A stretch of DNA of 64,000 bases from CADEED01 sp020442965 (GCA_041395525.1 JAWLAH010000002.1:248001-312000); one strand, 5' to 3'; numbered from the stretch's first letter, positions 43,205 to 52,610 are shown. Numbers and translations are program-made. The notes: generated from the sequence alone by a model not told the origin.

Positions 43205-44689
43205 TCAGGGCCAGGTGATGGTGACCGCTTTGGTCTTGAGGTAGAGATCGAGCGCGTCGCCGGCGAATTCGCGGCCCCAGCCAGATTGTTTGAAGCCGCC
43301 AAATGGCATCGTGGGGTCCATTGCGGCATGGCAATTCACGCCAATTTGCCCCGCGTCGATCAATCGAACCATCCGATGCGCGGTGGCGAGATCACGTGTC
43401 CAGACGCTGCCGGAGAGCCCGTAGCTCGTGTCGTTAGCGCGCTTTGCGAGTGCCTCGAGATCGTCGCCGTCGAACCTCTGGATCGCCATCACCGGACCAA
43501 AGATCTCTTCGCGCACGATACGCATGCCAGGGTCGCAGTCGGCGTATACCGTCGGGGCGACAAAGAATCCCTGTTTCCCGATGCGCTCGCCACCAGTTAG
43601 ACGCGTGGCGCCTTGCTTGTTAGCGGAATCGAAGAATCCTTCGATGCGCCCACGCTGCTCACCACTTATGACCGGGCCAATCATGTTGGCGCGATCCATG
43701 CCACTACCAACCGACAACTGTTTCGCGAACGCGGCGACACCCGCGGCGAATTCATCCGCGATCTTGCGATGAACGAACACGCGACTGCCGCAGACGCAGT
43801 TCTGCCCTTGCAGCAGGAAGGTGCTCATTGCGACGCCTGGAATTGCCGTGGCAAGGTCGGCATCCGGGAACACGATGACCGGCGACTTGCCTCCCAACTC
43901 GAGCGACACTTTCTTCAAATTGCCGACCGCCGCGCGCACGATGATCTTGCCGACCTCCGTGGAACCCGTGAATGCGATTTTGTTCACGTCGTCGTGCGCT
44001 GCCAACGCAGCGCCGGCCACCTCGCCGAGACCGGTGACCACATTGAACACGCCCGGCGGAACGCCCGCCTCGAGTGCCAGCTCCGCCATCAGTAGTGAGG
44101 CGAGCGGCGCGATCTCGGCCTGCTTGAGAACCAGCGTGCAACCTGTTGCGAGCACCGGCGCAATTTTCAGCATCTCCATGCCGTAGGGATAATTCCATGG
44201 CGTGATCGCGCCGACGACGCCGATCGGCTCGCGGGCGGTGTAGGCAAACAGCTGATCAGGGCGTTTGCCCGCGCCGGCGGAGGGCATCGTGTTACCCATG
44301 ATCTTGCTGGTCCAACCAGCGTAGTAGCGCAGTAGCTGCGCAGCGAAGGGCGCACAGCTCTCTCCCATAATGATCGGCATGCCGTTGTCGAGCACAGCCA
44401 GCTCGGTAATCATCTGGCGATGCTTCTCGAACAACGCAGCGAATCGCAGCAGCACCTGAGTCCGCTGGTCGGCAGTCATCTTGGACCAGGGTCCGTGCAA
44501 AGCGCGCCGAGCCGCGGCGACGGCTCGATCGATATCGCCTGCATCTCCAAGACCAACGCGAGAAATCGGTTTCTCAGTGGCTGGATCGATAACGTCTAGC
44601 TCGCCGCCGCCGTAGTCGTTAGTTTCCTTGCCGTCGATCCAAAGACCGTGCTTGCGGTCGAGAAACTCTTGCGTGGCGACTGAGATCAT
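43205..44689 (-). CDS. NAD(P)-dependent aldehyde dehydrogenase
   Basis: Encodes 494 residues of the ALDH superfamily. Key residues are Asn in the oxyanion hole (ITPWNYPYGM), the cofactor site (FTGSTEVGK), catalytic Glu in LELGGKSP and catalytic Cys in QGQNCVCGSR. Near the C-terminus are EEIFGPV and PFGGFKQSGWGRE. It resembles betaine-aldehyde/phenylacetaldehyde-type ALDHs (about 490 residues), but the substrate cannot be set from sequence. No catabolic partner genes lie beside it. The 273 bp between this gene and the CNNM gene contain no supported gene. Confidence 0.93.
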   Translation of the reverse strand: MISVATQEFLDRKHGLWIDGKETNDYGGGELDVIDPATEKPISRVGLGDAGDIDRAVAAARRALHGPWSKMTADQRTQVLLRFAALFEKHRQMITELAVLDNGMPIIMGESCAPFAAQLLRYYAGWTSKIMGNTMPSAGAGKRPDQLFAYTAREPIGVVGAITPWNYPYGMEMLKIAPVLATGCTLVLKQAEIAPLASLLMAELALEAGVPPGVFNVVTGLGEVAGAALAAHDDVNKIAFTGSTEVGKIIVRAAVGNLKKVSLELGGKSPVIVFPDADLATAIPGVAMSTFLLQGQNCVCGSRVFVHRKIADEFAAGVAAFAKQLSVGSGMDRANMIGPVISGEQRGRIEGFFDSANKQGATRLTGGERIGKQGFFVAPTVYADCDPGMRIVREEIFGPVMAIQRFDGDDLEALAKRANDTSYGLSGSVWTRDLATAHRMVRLIDAGQIGVNCHAAMDPTMPFGGFKQSGWGREFAGDALDLYLKTKAVTITWP

Positions 44690-44841
44690 CTAGCGGCTCC
44701 CGAGGGTTCGTGGGCGGCCTTTGCCGCCGCGTCGAGTCATTCTACATCGTTGACGAACGGCGTCGCTGATCCGCTGGCCGCAGTACGACTTCGAGCATCG
44801 CAAAGTAGCAGGCCATTCCGGAGGCTCATGCGCACAACTGG

Positions 44842-46053
44842 TCAATCGCCGCATGGTCCGGCGAGGAACGTGCGAATGCGGTGCGCCGCGACGATGCACT
44901 CGGCGAGCGGCGCGACCAACGAGATACGCACCCGATTGCGTCCTGGATTACCGTCCGGGGTGTCACGCGCCAGATAGCTACCCGGCAGGATGGTCAGATT
45001 CTGCGTCGCAAAGAGATCGCGGGTGAAGACTTCGTCGTCACGACCGACATCGGTCCAAAGATAGAAGCCACCGGCTGGTTCGGTCACGGCAAGTGCGGGC
45101 GACAGTATCGGAAGTACACGGCCAAATTTCTCGCGATAGAGGAGCCGGTTGTCACGCACATGCCGATCGTCCGACCAGGCAACCGTGCTTGCAATCTGCG
45201 TCGGCACCGGCATCGCGCAGCCGTGGTAGGTACGATAAAGAAGAAACGATGCCAGCACTTCCGGATCGCCAGCGACGAAACCCGATCGTAGGCCGGGAAC
45301 GCTCGAGCGCTTGGACAGAGAATGAAACACTACGGCTCGCCGAAAGCGTTCGTTGCCATCGGCCTGGCAGGCCTGCAGCAGTGATACGGGCGGCGCAGCG
45401 TCGTCGCGGTAGAGTTCCGTGTAGCACTCGTCGGCCGCGATCACGAAATCGTAGCGCTCGGCGAGCGCCAGTGCCTTCTGCAAATAGGCGCGCGGCATGA
45501 CCGCACCGCTGGGATTGCCGGGGTTGCAGAGGAACAGCAGAGCGCAGCGTTCCCAGATCCGCGCGGGAACGGCGTCGAGATCCGGCAGATCGCCTGTCAG
45601 TTTCGTCGAGTTGAGATACCAAGGCTCAGCGCCCGCTAACAAGGCAGCACCCTCGTAAATCTGATAGAACGGATTGGGCATCGCAACCACGGGCTTGGCG
45701 TTGCTGTTCGTCGGCACCACAGCCTGAACGAACGCAAACAAGGCCTCCCGCGTCCCGTTTACCGGTAGCACCATCGAGGCTGGATCGATCGCCGCGGCGC
45801 CTAGCGCGAAGCGCCGCTCCAACCAGCCGCCGCATGCCGCGCGTAGTTCCAGGCTGCCGAGCGTTGCGGGGTAACTATCGAGCTTGTCCAGGCTCTCGCG
45901 TAGCGCGTCAATCACGATGGCGGGCGGTGCATGCTTGGGTTCACCGATCGACATCGCGATGTGTGAGAGATGCGCCGGTGGCTCGATGCCGCGCTTCAGG
46001 CGCGCGAGCCGCTCGAACGGGTAGGCGTGCAGCTTGCCGAGACGTTCGTTCAT
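44842..46053 (-). CDS. dapC: Succinyldiaminopimelate transaminase DapC
   Basis: Encodes 403 residues of a fold-type I PLP aminotransferase. The PLP Lys lies in FHSLSKRSSVPGLRSGF, with NPGNPSG and ADECYTELYR further upstream. DapC-type proteins have the start MNERLGKLHAYPFERLARL seen here and an SIGEPKH motif. It forms N-succinyl-diaminopimelate from succinyl-2-amino-6-oxopimelate, linking DapD and DapE. It starts 20 bp after glnD on the same strand, the usual order in many gammaproteobacteria, so they are probably cotranscribed. Confidence 0.93.
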   Translation of the reverse strand: MNERLGKLHAYPFERLARLKRGIEPPAHLSHIAMSIGEPKHAPPAIVIDALRESLDKLDSYPATLGSLELRAACGGWLERRFALGAAAIDPASMVLPVNGTREALFAFVQAVVPTNSNAKPVVAMPNPFYQIYEGAALLAGAEPWYLNSTKLTGDLPDLDAVPARIWERCALLFLCNPGNPSGAVMPRAYLQKALALAERYDFVIAADECYTELYRDDAAPPVSLLQACQADGNERFRRAVVFHSLSKRSSVPGLRSGFVAGDPEVLASFLLYRTYHGCAMPVPTQIASTVAWSDDRHVRDNRLLYREKFGRVLPILSPALAVTEPAGGFYLWTDVGRDDEVFTRDLFATQNLTILPGSYLARDTPDGNPGRNRVRISLVAPLAECIVAAHRIRTFLAGPCGD

Positions 46054-46073
46054 CTTGCTACCAGTCGTTCGGT

Positions 46074-48788
46074 TCAGGCAGCGGCGACGTGCTGCTCGAG
46101 AGCCGCGAGCAAGTGTTCCTGCAATTGTCGTGCGGCCCCGTCATCGAGCGGCGTGCCAGAGAGCGCGGTGAGATAGAAGACGTCCTCCGCTCGTTCGCCT
46201 ACCGTTACGATCTTGGCACCCAGGAGGTCGACGCGATCCTGCATCAGCACCTTGCCAACGTCGCACAACAAGCCTGGCCGGTCGCCGGTGATCAGTTCCA
46301 ATACAGAGCGGCGATTGCGTTCGTCCGTCGTCACCGAAATCTGCAGCGCTGTACGGAACATACGATGCTGTCTTGGCAGGCGCCTTGATACCTCGTGGGG
46401 CATGGCGTCGAGGCGTTGCAGCGAGCGCCACAGGGCGTGCTCGATTTCTTGCCGCCGTTCGCTGTCCGCAATAGGCGTGCCGTCCTCTTCGAGCACGTGA
46501 TACACATCGAGACTGAAGCCATCGCCCGTCGGGGTGATGCGCGCATCGACGATATTGAGTCCCAGTTGATCCAGCACCGCTGTCGTGCGTGCAAAGCTGT
46601 TGACTCGGTGCGGCGCAAAGGTGGAGATTGCCGTGGTACCGCGCTCGCTCTCGGCTTGTACCGCGACAATCGGCTCCTCGCTGTCTGGCTCGGAGTCCGC
46701 CAGCAGGCGCGTATGCCAGGCAACTTCTTCGGCCGTATGTCGCAGGAAATATGCGGTCGTCAGGCGTGACCACGTGCGTTGAATTTCGCGCTCCGTGATC
46801 TTGCCGCGCGCGAGCAATACCCTATGGGCGCTGTCCTGCGTTTCACGGATGAGTTCATCAGGATCGATCGGGCTCTCGAGCCCACGGCGTAGCGCACGTT
46901 TGACCCGCTGGTAGAACTCGTGAAAAAGTGATGCTTTCCAGGAGTTCCAGAGCTTCGGATTGGTACCGCGCACGTCCGCGACTGTTAGTACATACAGATA
47001 GTCCAGGTGCGCCTCATCGCCGACCCGCCGAGCGAAAGCGTTGATGACTTCCGCGTCCGAGATGTCCTGCTTTTGGGACGTGATCGATAACTCGAGGTGA
47101 TTTCGCACTAACCAAGCGACCAGGCGTGCGTCATAGCGCGACAGGCCCTGTTCGAGGCAGAAAGCTTCAGCGTCAACTGCACCCAGTTCCGAGTGATCGC
47201 CGCCACGGCCCTTTGCGATGTCGTGAAAGAGCGCCGCGAGATAGGCGAGTTCGGGCCTGGGCAACTGCTGCATGATCGCCGACAGCTGCGGTAGTTCGTG
47301 ATCGTGCTTCTTGAGCGCAAAGCGGCGCAGATTGCGGACGACGAACAGGGTATGGGCATCCACCGTATAGGCGTGGAACAAGTCGTACTGCATTCGCCCG
47401 ACGATCCGGCCGAACGCGGGAATATAACGCCCGAGCACACCGTAGGTATTCATGCGCCTGAGTGCATGTGTCAAACCGTTAGGCGCGCGCATGATATCGA
47501 GAAAGAGGCGATGGTGGCGTGGGTTCTGCCGAAATTCTTCGTCGATCAACCAGAGTGACTTTGTGATCGCACGGATCGTGGAGGCGCGCACGCCGCGAAT
47601 CTCCGGATTCTGCTGCAGCACCAGAAACAGTTCCAGGATCGCCGCCGGTGTGCGTGCGAACAAATCGTCGCCGATCGACTCGAGATAGGCGTTTTGCACC
47701 TGAAAGTGGCGGCTCAATGGGCGGGGCGGTTCGCTCGCGGTCAAGAACGCCTCACGGAACAGTTGCAACAGCATCTCGTTGAGTAGCTGCACGTCCATCA
47801 CGGTGCGGTAGTACCGCTGCATGAACTGCTCGACGGCCAATGTGTAGGACGCATCCTCGTAGCCGAAGGTCTGCGCGAGCTTCACCTGATGATCGAACAG
47901 CAACCGGTCCTCGCGTCTGCCCGTGAGTACGTGCAGACCGAAGCGCGCCTTCCACAGAAACGCCTGCGCCTGTTTCAGTTTCCGCAGCTCCGACGCGGAT
48001 AGAAAGCCGAGAGTAACCAGTTCGTCGAGAGTCTCGGCGCCAAAGTGGCGCTTTGCCACCCACGCAATGGTCTGAATGTCGCGCAAGCCGCCGGGTCCGG
48101 TCTTGACATTAGGTTCCAGGTTGTAGGCCGTGTCGTTAGCACGGACGTGCCGATCGTTCTGCTCGGCCACTTTTGCCTCGAAGAACTCCCGCGCCGGCCA
48201 GAGCTGATCGGGTCCGACCGTCTCACGCATGGCACTGAACAGGTCGCTGTCGCCGCACAGCAGTCGCGATTCGATCAGTGTTGTCATGACGCCGACGTTG
48301 GCCGCGCTCTCTTCGGCACACTCGGCCGGTGTGCGCACGCTGTGGCCAACCTCGAGACTGATATCCCACAAAAAGGTCACGAGCTTCTCGACGCGTGTCC
48401 GGCCGGCTGACGTGAGTACAGTCGGAACGAGGATCAGCAAATCGACGTCCGAGCAGGGATGCAGTTCGCCGCGCCCATACCCACCGACGGCGACCAACGA
48501 CCAGCCACTCGTCACCTGGTCGGGAGCTGCGCTGATGATCTGTCCCCACGTGGCGCGCAACACTGTATCGATCAGATCGGCGCGGGCACGCACCAGGGAC
48601 TCGACCGGCTCATCAGCGGCGAAACGGCGTGCGAGTTCGCTCTGTGCTTCCGCGAGCGCCGTGCGGTACGAGTCCGGCCCATGCCTGGCAGCGGCCAGGC
48701 GCGCTGGCAGTTGCTCCAGCCATGGCCACTCAGCCTTGCGCGGCGTCGATATTGCGAGCGATTCCCGGTCGTCGTCTGGCGTCAGCAT
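46074..48788 (-). CDS. glnD: Bifunctional uridylyltransferase/uridylyl-removing enzyme GlnD
   Basis: Encodes 904 residues. It uridylylates and deuridylylates PII proteins in response to glutamine. Domains run as nucleotidyltransferase (about 80-240, VAVGGYGRGELHPCSDVDLLIL with the SDxD metal site), GlnE-like helical region, HD phosphohydrolase (about 470-590, ALFHDIAKGRGGDHS), then two ACT domains (about 720-800 and 830-904) that bind glutamine. All key motifs are intact. It is followed by dapC on the same strand and lies downstream of map. Confidence 0.97.
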   Translation of the reverse strand: MLTPDDDRESLAISTPRKAEWPWLEQLPARLAAARHGPDSYRTALAEAQSELARRFAADEPVESLVRARADLIDTVLRATWGQIISAAPDQVTSGWSLVAVGGYGRGELHPCSDVDLLILVPTVLTSAGRTRVEKLVTFLWDISLEVGHSVRTPAECAEESAANVGVMTTLIESRLLCGDSDLFSAMRETVGPDQLWPAREFFEAKVAEQNDRHVRANDTAYNLEPNVKTGPGGLRDIQTIAWVAKRHFGAETLDELVTLGFLSASELRKLKQAQAFLWKARFGLHVLTGRREDRLLFDHQVKLAQTFGYEDASYTLAVEQFMQRYYRTVMDVQLLNEMLLQLFREAFLTASEPPRPLSRHFQVQNAYLESIGDDLFARTPAAILELFLVLQQNPEIRGVRASTIRAITKSLWLIDEEFRQNPRHHRLFLDIMRAPNGLTHALRRMNTYGVLGRYIPAFGRIVGRMQYDLFHAYTVDAHTLFVVRNLRRFALKKHDHELPQLSAIMQQLPRPELAYLAALFHDIAKGRGGDHSELGAVDAEAFCLEQGLSRYDARLVAWLVRNHLELSITSQKQDISDAEVINAFARRVGDEAHLDYLYVLTVADVRGTNPKLWNSWKASLFHEFYQRVKRALRRGLESPIDPDELIRETQDSAHRVLLARGKITEREIQRTWSRLTTAYFLRHTAEEVAWHTRLLADSEPDSEEPIVAVQAESERGTTAISTFAPHRVNSFARTTAVLDQLGLNIVDARITPTGDGFSLDVYHVLEEDGTPIADSERRQEIEHALWRSLQRLDAMPHEVSRRLPRQHRMFRTALQISVTTDERNRRSVLELITGDRPGLLCDVGKVLMQDRVDLLGAKIVTVGERAEDVFYLTALSGTPLDDGAARQLQEHLLAALEQHVAAA

Positions 48789-48800
48789 GCTATCGCGGCG

Positions 48801-49580
48801 TCAATTCCGATCTCCGGGCCGATCGTTGGCGCTCAACGTCAATACTTCACAGCCCGCGTCGGTGACCAGTAGTGTGTGCTCCCACTGGGCCGACAGCGCA
48901 CGGTCTTTAGTCACAACCGTCCATCCATCCGCTAACAACCGGACCTGACGCTTGCCCGCATTGATCATCGGCTCGACCGTGAAGGTCATGCCAGGAGTGA
49001 GTTCGATGCCGGTTCCCGGTTGGCCGTAGTGCAAAACTTGCGGATCTTCGTGGTAGACGCGGCCGATTCCGTGGCCACAATATTCGCGCACGACCGAGCA
49101 ATTTTGCGGCTCCGCGTATGACTGGATGGCGTGTCCAATGTCGCCGAGCCGTGCGCCGGCTCGCACCGCGCGAATTCCCCGCCACATCGCCTCGAAGCAA
49201 ATCTCGACGAGGCGTTGGCCTGCCACAGTTGGTTTGCCGACAAAATACATGCGGCTGGTGTCGCCGTGAAAGCCGTCGCGAATGACCGTGACGTCGATGT
49301 TGACAATGTCGCCCTGCCGCAGGACTTTCTCGTTGGGAATGCCGTGACAGACCACATGGTTGACGGAAGTGCAGATCGTTTTCGGGAAGCCGCGGTAGTT
49401 GAGGTTCGCCGGTATCGCGTGCTGCACCTGCGTGATGAAATCGTGGCAGATCTGGTCGAGTTCCAGGGTCGTGACCCCCGGTTTGACATGCGCGCCGATC
49501 ATGTCGAGCACGTCGGCGGCCAGTCGGCCGGCCACGCGCATCTTGTCCTGCTCGGCCGGTGTCTTGATCGAGATGTGCAT
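48801..49580 (-). CDS. map: Methionine aminopeptidase, type I
   Basis: Encodes 259 residues from ATG 49580, where the MHISIKTPAEQDKMRVAG start lines up with E. coli Map. AGGCGG lies 5-8 bp before it. A longer frame back to 49742 would run through the rpsB promoter and is rejected. Metal ligands are complete: Asp in VNIDVTV, Asp in GDTS, His in GHGIG, Glu in TVEPM and Glu in QWEHT. It removes the N-terminal Met from new proteins. It is divergent from rpsB, the usual gammaproteobacterial arrangement. Confidence 0.96.
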   Translation of the reverse strand: MHISIKTPAEQDKMRVAGRLAADVLDMIGAHVKPGVTTLELDQICHDFITQVQHAIPANLNYRGFPKTICTSVNHVVCHGIPNEKVLRQGDIVNIDVTVIRDGFHGDTSRMYFVGKPTVAGQRLVEICFEAMWRGIRAVRAGARLGDIGHAIQSYAEPQNCSVVREYCGHGIGRVYHEDPQVLHYGQPGTGIELTPGMTFTVEPMINAGKRQVRLLADGWTVVTKDRALSAQWEHTLLVTDAGCEVLTLSANDRPGDRN

Positions 49581-49615
49581 GCCGCCTAGAGAGTCCATGG
49601 GGGTAGCGTAACGCA

Positions 49616-49644
49616 TTGTTTTGAAAGTTAAGTCATGGTATAAA
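49616..49644 (+). promoter_or_regulatory. Promoter of the rpsB-tsf operon
   Basis: TTGTTT (49616-49621), a 17-bp spacer and TATAAA (49639-49644) form a good sigma70 promoter in the 264-bp divergent gap between map and rpsB. The inferred start, near 49651, gives an untranslated leader of about 195 bases. The bases GCGCGGCC just after the -10 are GC-rich, as expected for a stringent-type discriminator. Confidence 0.72.
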
Positions 49645-49650
49645 GCGCGG

Positions 49651-49844
49651 CCTTTTTTGGCAATGAAACCACACGTGCCGTCAGTCCAGCCCCCCGGGTC
49701 CTCTACCGGGAGCCAGATAGAACGAGTGATGGGGTGTTCCATGACGATCTCCTGCTGCGGCGGTAACGCTGCCGGCAGTGCGTTCGTCGGGAATCGTCAC
49801 TCGGACAGCGCGGAGGCCCAACCCACTCAAACAGGAGCTTTTAC
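49651..49844 (+). ncRNA. rpsB 5' leader, candidate S2 autoregulatory RNA
   Basis: This roughly 195-base leader precedes rpsB and could form several hairpins, for example CCCGG/CCGGG at 49693-49697/49706-49710. In gammaproteobacteria S2 represses its own operon through a structured leader in this location, so regulation by S2 is a reasonable inference. I could not verify the conserved structure by eye. An in-frame extension of map on the other strand runs across it and is not supported. Confidence 0.4.
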
Positions 49845-50876
49845 ATGGCTAGCGTGTCCATGCGACAAATGCTGGAAGCGGGGGTTCATTTCGGACACCA
49901 AACCCGTGTCTGGAACCCGAAGATGGCGCCGTACATTTTCGGCGATCGAAACCGTATCCACATCATCAATCTCGAGAAGACGCAGCCGATGTATGCGGAA
50001 GCCGCTGGCTTCATTCGCAACGTCGTGTCCGATGGCGGTACCGTGCTGTTCGTCGGGACGAAGCGCTCCGCGCGGGAGGCAATGCAAAAGGAAGCCGCGC
50101 GCTGCGAAATGCCGTACGTCAACCAGCGTTGGCTCGGCGGCATGCTCACCAATTTCAAGACCATCCGTGCATCGATCAAGCGATTGGCGGAGCTCACCGA
50201 GATGACCGAGAACGGCACGCTCGGCAAGCGCGGCAAGAAAGAAGCCACGATGCTCAAGCGTGAGATGGAAAAGAAAGAGCGCAGTCTGGGTGGCATCAAG
50301 CACATGGAATCGCTGCCCGACGTATTGTTCGTGATCGACGTCGGTCACGAGAAGATCGCGGTGCACGAGGCCAAGACGCTTGGCATCCCGGTCGTCGCAG
50401 TGGTGGACAGTAACTGCTCGCCTGACGATGTCCACTATGTCATTCCGGGCAACGATGACGCCATGCGCGCCATCCAGTTGTATGCGAGTGGTATTGCCGA
50501 CAGCGTGCTCGAGGGTCGCGCCCAATCGCCACAGGTGGCGGTGGGTGAAGACGACTTCGTGGAACTTGATGAAGACGGTAACCCCCGCAAGAAGAGTGCA
50601 CGCACCAATCGACCGCAGCGCGCGCCGGCCCCAGGTCGTGGCGGTCGCCGCGGGGCGCCGGCCGGCCGCCGCCGACCGGTTGTCGCTAGCGTCGCGCCGG
50701 AAGTTGCGAGTCAGTCTGCAAACGAGCCGGCGGGCGATGTCGCCGGTGCTGATGCGGTCGGAGAACTCGATGAGGCGTCGGACGACGGTAAGGCAGTGCG
50801 CAGCGATTCGCGCACGCGTGGCGCACCGGGCGGTGGTGCCCGCCGCGGCGTCGGCGCGCCACGCGGGCGCGGATAA
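49845..50876 (+). CDS. rpsB: 30S ribosomal protein S2 with Arg/Gly-rich C-terminal extension
   Basis: Encodes 343 residues, about 100 longer than usual. The first 240 residues are a normal S2: MRQMLEAGVHFGHQTRVWNPKM, RWLGGMLTNFKTI, LPDVLFVIDVGHE and the VDSNCSPD/YVIPGNDD block. The extension (about 245-343) is disordered, with basic Arg/Gly/Pro/Ala clusters (APGRGGRRGAPAGRRRP and RTRGAPGGGARRGVGAPRGRG) around an acidic segment (GELDEASDDG). Such tails may bind RNA or other ribosomal parts, but this is only inferred. AGGAG precedes the ATG. tsf follows 17 bp downstream. Confidence 0.96.
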   Translation: MASVSMRQMLEAGVHFGHQTRVWNPKMAPYIFGDRNRIHIINLEKTQPMYAEAAGFIRNVVSDGGTVLFVGTKRSAREAMQKEAARCEMPYVNQRWLGGMLTNFKTIRASIKRLAELTEMTENGTLGKRGKKEATMLKREMEKKERSLGGIKHMESLPDVLFVIDVGHEKIAVHEAKTLGIPVVAVVDSNCSPDDVHYVIPGNDDAMRAIQLYASGIADSVLEGRAQSPQVAVGEDDFVELDEDGNPRKKSARTNRPQRAPAPGRGGRRGAPAGRRRPVVASVAPEVASQSANEPAGDVAGADAVGELDEASDDGKAVRSDSRTRGAPGGGARRGVGAPRGRG

Positions 50877-50893
50877 CCAGTTAGGATGGTCGC

Positions 50894-51802
50894 ATGAGTA
50901 TTTCGGCAGAGTCAGTCAAGCAATTGCGCGAGCGCACCGGCGCCGGCATGATGGAGTGCAAGCGAGCGCTAGTTGAGACGCAGGGTGATCTCGACGCCGC
51001 TGCGGAACTGATGCGCAAGCAGGGTCTTGCCAAGGCCGACAAGAAGGCGGCCCGCATCGCTGCCGAGGGCGTGATCGTGTTGGCCCGGGCCGCGGATGGT
51101 AAATCCGCAGCCATGGTTGAAATCAACTGCGAGACCGACTTCGTTGCTCGGGAGGCGGATTTTGCGTCCTTTGCCGAAGCCGTTGCTGAGCAAGCACTCG
51201 CGGCGCGCGCCGATTCACTCGAGAAGTTGGCCGCAGCCAAGCTCACCCGTGGTGAGACAGTCGAAGAGCGCCGCCGGGCGCTGGTGGCCAAGATCGGCGA
51301 GAACATCACTTTGCGCCGTGTCGGGGTCCAGACGTCCAACGGTCACCTGGGAGCGTATCTGCACGGCAAGCGCATTGGAGCGCTGGTCGCGCTCGAAGGC
51401 GGCAACGAAACGCTGGCTCACGATCTCGCGATGCATATCGCGGCCTCCAATCCACGCCATTTGTCGGTGGATGACGTTCCGCCTGACGTAATGGCCAAAG
51501 AGCGGCAGATCGAAACAGAAAAGGCGCTCGGCGAGGGTAAGCCGGCGGACATCGTCGCCAAGATGGTGGAAGGGCGGCTGCGCAAGTCGCTGGCCGAGAT
51601 CACGCTGCTCGGGCAACCATTTGTCAAAGATCCCGATACCACGATCGAGAAACTGCTGAAGTCCAATTCCGCCAAAGTGACCGCCTTCCAGCGCTTTGAA
51701 GTGGGCGACGGCATCGAGAAAAAGAAGGATGACTTCGTCGGCGAGGTGATGGCGCAAGTGAAGAGTAGCGCCAAGCGCGAGAACGAGGCGCCGACGCTTT
51801 GA
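50894..51802 (+). CDS. tsf: Elongation factor Ts
   Basis: Encodes 302 residues. EF-Ts exchanges GDP for GTP on EF-Tu. The N-terminal UBA-like domain (VKQLRERTGAGMMECKRALVE), the core TDFVARE motif (CETDFVAREADF) that holds the EF-Tu contact residues, and the second core (AMHIAASNPRH) are typical. It lies 17 bp after rpsB with only a weak AGG before the start, so the two are translated from one mRNA. A strong terminator follows the stop. Confidence 0.98.
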   Translation: MSISAESVKQLRERTGAGMMECKRALVETQGDLDAAAELMRKQGLAKADKKAARIAAEGVIVLARAADGKSAAMVEINCETDFVAREADFASFAEAVAEQALAARADSLEKLAAAKLTRGETVEERRRALVAKIGENITLRRVGVQTSNGHLGAYLHGKRIGALVALEGGNETLAHDLAMHIAASNPRHLSVDDVPPDVMAKERQIETEKALGEGKPADIVAKMVEGRLRKSLAEITLLGQPFVKDPDTTIEKLLKSNSAKVTAFQRFEVGDGIEKKKDDFVGEVMAQVKSSAKRENEAPTL

Positions 51803-51820
51803 CGCGTTCGTTTCGAATCG

Positions 51821-51847
51821 AACCCCGCCGCAAGCGGGGTTTTCTTT
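51821..51847 (+). terminator. Rho-independent terminator after tsf
   Basis: CCCCGC-CGCAA-GCGGGG (stem 51823-51828 and 51834-51839) flanked by AA and followed by TTTTCTTT is a textbook intrinsic terminator. It separates rpsB-tsf from pyrH. An ATG at 51848, an in-frame alternative start for pyrH, lies right at its tail and is unlikely. Confidence 0.9.
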
Positions 51848-51874
51848 ATGGTACACGCGCAAGGAGTAGGTAGC

Positions 51875-52600
51875 ATGGCGCAGAAAGAGGCGGCGCGCTT
51901 CAAGAGAATACTCGTGAAGCTGTCGGGCGAAGCGCTGCTTGGAGCGGGCGACTATGGTATCGATCCCCTGATGCTCAAGCGGATCGCTGCCGAACTCATG
52001 GAAGTACAGACGATGGGCGTGCAGGTCGCCGTCGTCATCGGCGGCGGCAACATATTTCGCGGCGCGGGTTTGGCCCGTGCCGGCATGGATCGCGTGACGG
52101 CCGATCAAATGGGCATGCTGGCGACCGTGATGAACGCATTGGCGATGCAGGACGCGCTCGAAAACATGGGTGCATTTGCACGCGTGATGAGCGCGATTCG
52201 TATCAACGAGGTGTGCGAGGATTACATCCGCCGCCGTGCGGTGCGTCATCTTGAAAAGGATCGGGTCGTTATCTTTGCGGCGGGCACCGGCAATCCGTTC
52301 TTTACGACCGACACCGCGGCGGCTCTGCGGTCCATCGAGATCGAAGCGGATTTACTGTTGAAAGCGACCAAGGTCGATGGGATCTACGATTCAGACCCGA
52401 TCAAGAATCCGGCAGCCAAGCGCTACGATAAACTGACGTATGACAAGGTTCTCAACGATCGTTTGAACGTGATGGACGCCACCGCGATCGTAATGTGCCG
52501 CGACAACGGCCTGCCGCTGCGAGTCTTTAATCTCAATAATGTGGGCGAGTTGCCGCGCATTGTGCAGGGCGAACAGCTCGGTACGGTCGTTACTAACTAG
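51875..52600 (+). CDS. pyrH: UMP kinase
   Basis: Encodes 241 residues, identical in length to E. coli PyrH. It phosphorylates UMP to UDP and is a hexamer controlled by GTP and UTP. ATG 51875 is chosen for its AAGGAG site. Motifs are KLSGEAL, GGGNIFRG, the DQMGMLATVMNALA block, GTGNPFFTTDTAA and the KVDGIYDSDP segment. It follows the tsf terminator by 27 bp, so a promoter or read-through must exist there; TATGGT at 51847-51852 is only a weak candidate. frr follows 10 bp downstream. Confidence 0.97.
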   Translation: MAQKEAARFKRILVKLSGEALLGAGDYGIDPLMLKRIAAELMEVQTMGVQVAVVIGGGNIFRGAGLARAGMDRVTADQMGMLATVMNALAMQDALENMGAFARVMSAIRINEVCEDYIRRRAVRHLEKDRVVIFAAGTGNPFFTTDTAAALRSIEIEADLLLKATKVDGIYDSDPIKNPAAKRYDKLTYDKVLNDRLNVMDATAIVMCRDNGLPLRVFNLNNVGELPRIVQGEQLGTVVTN

Positions 52601-52610
52601 GGGATCAACC

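Noticed and set aside
42917..43600. 227-codon plus-strand frame opposite the aldehyde dehydrogenase
   Set aside because: Mostly antisense to the ALDH gene and only its first part covers the gap; no recognisable domain.
49616..49742. N-terminal extension of map up to 49742
   Set aside because: It would cross the rpsB promoter and leader, and the family alignment starts at MHISIKTP (49580).
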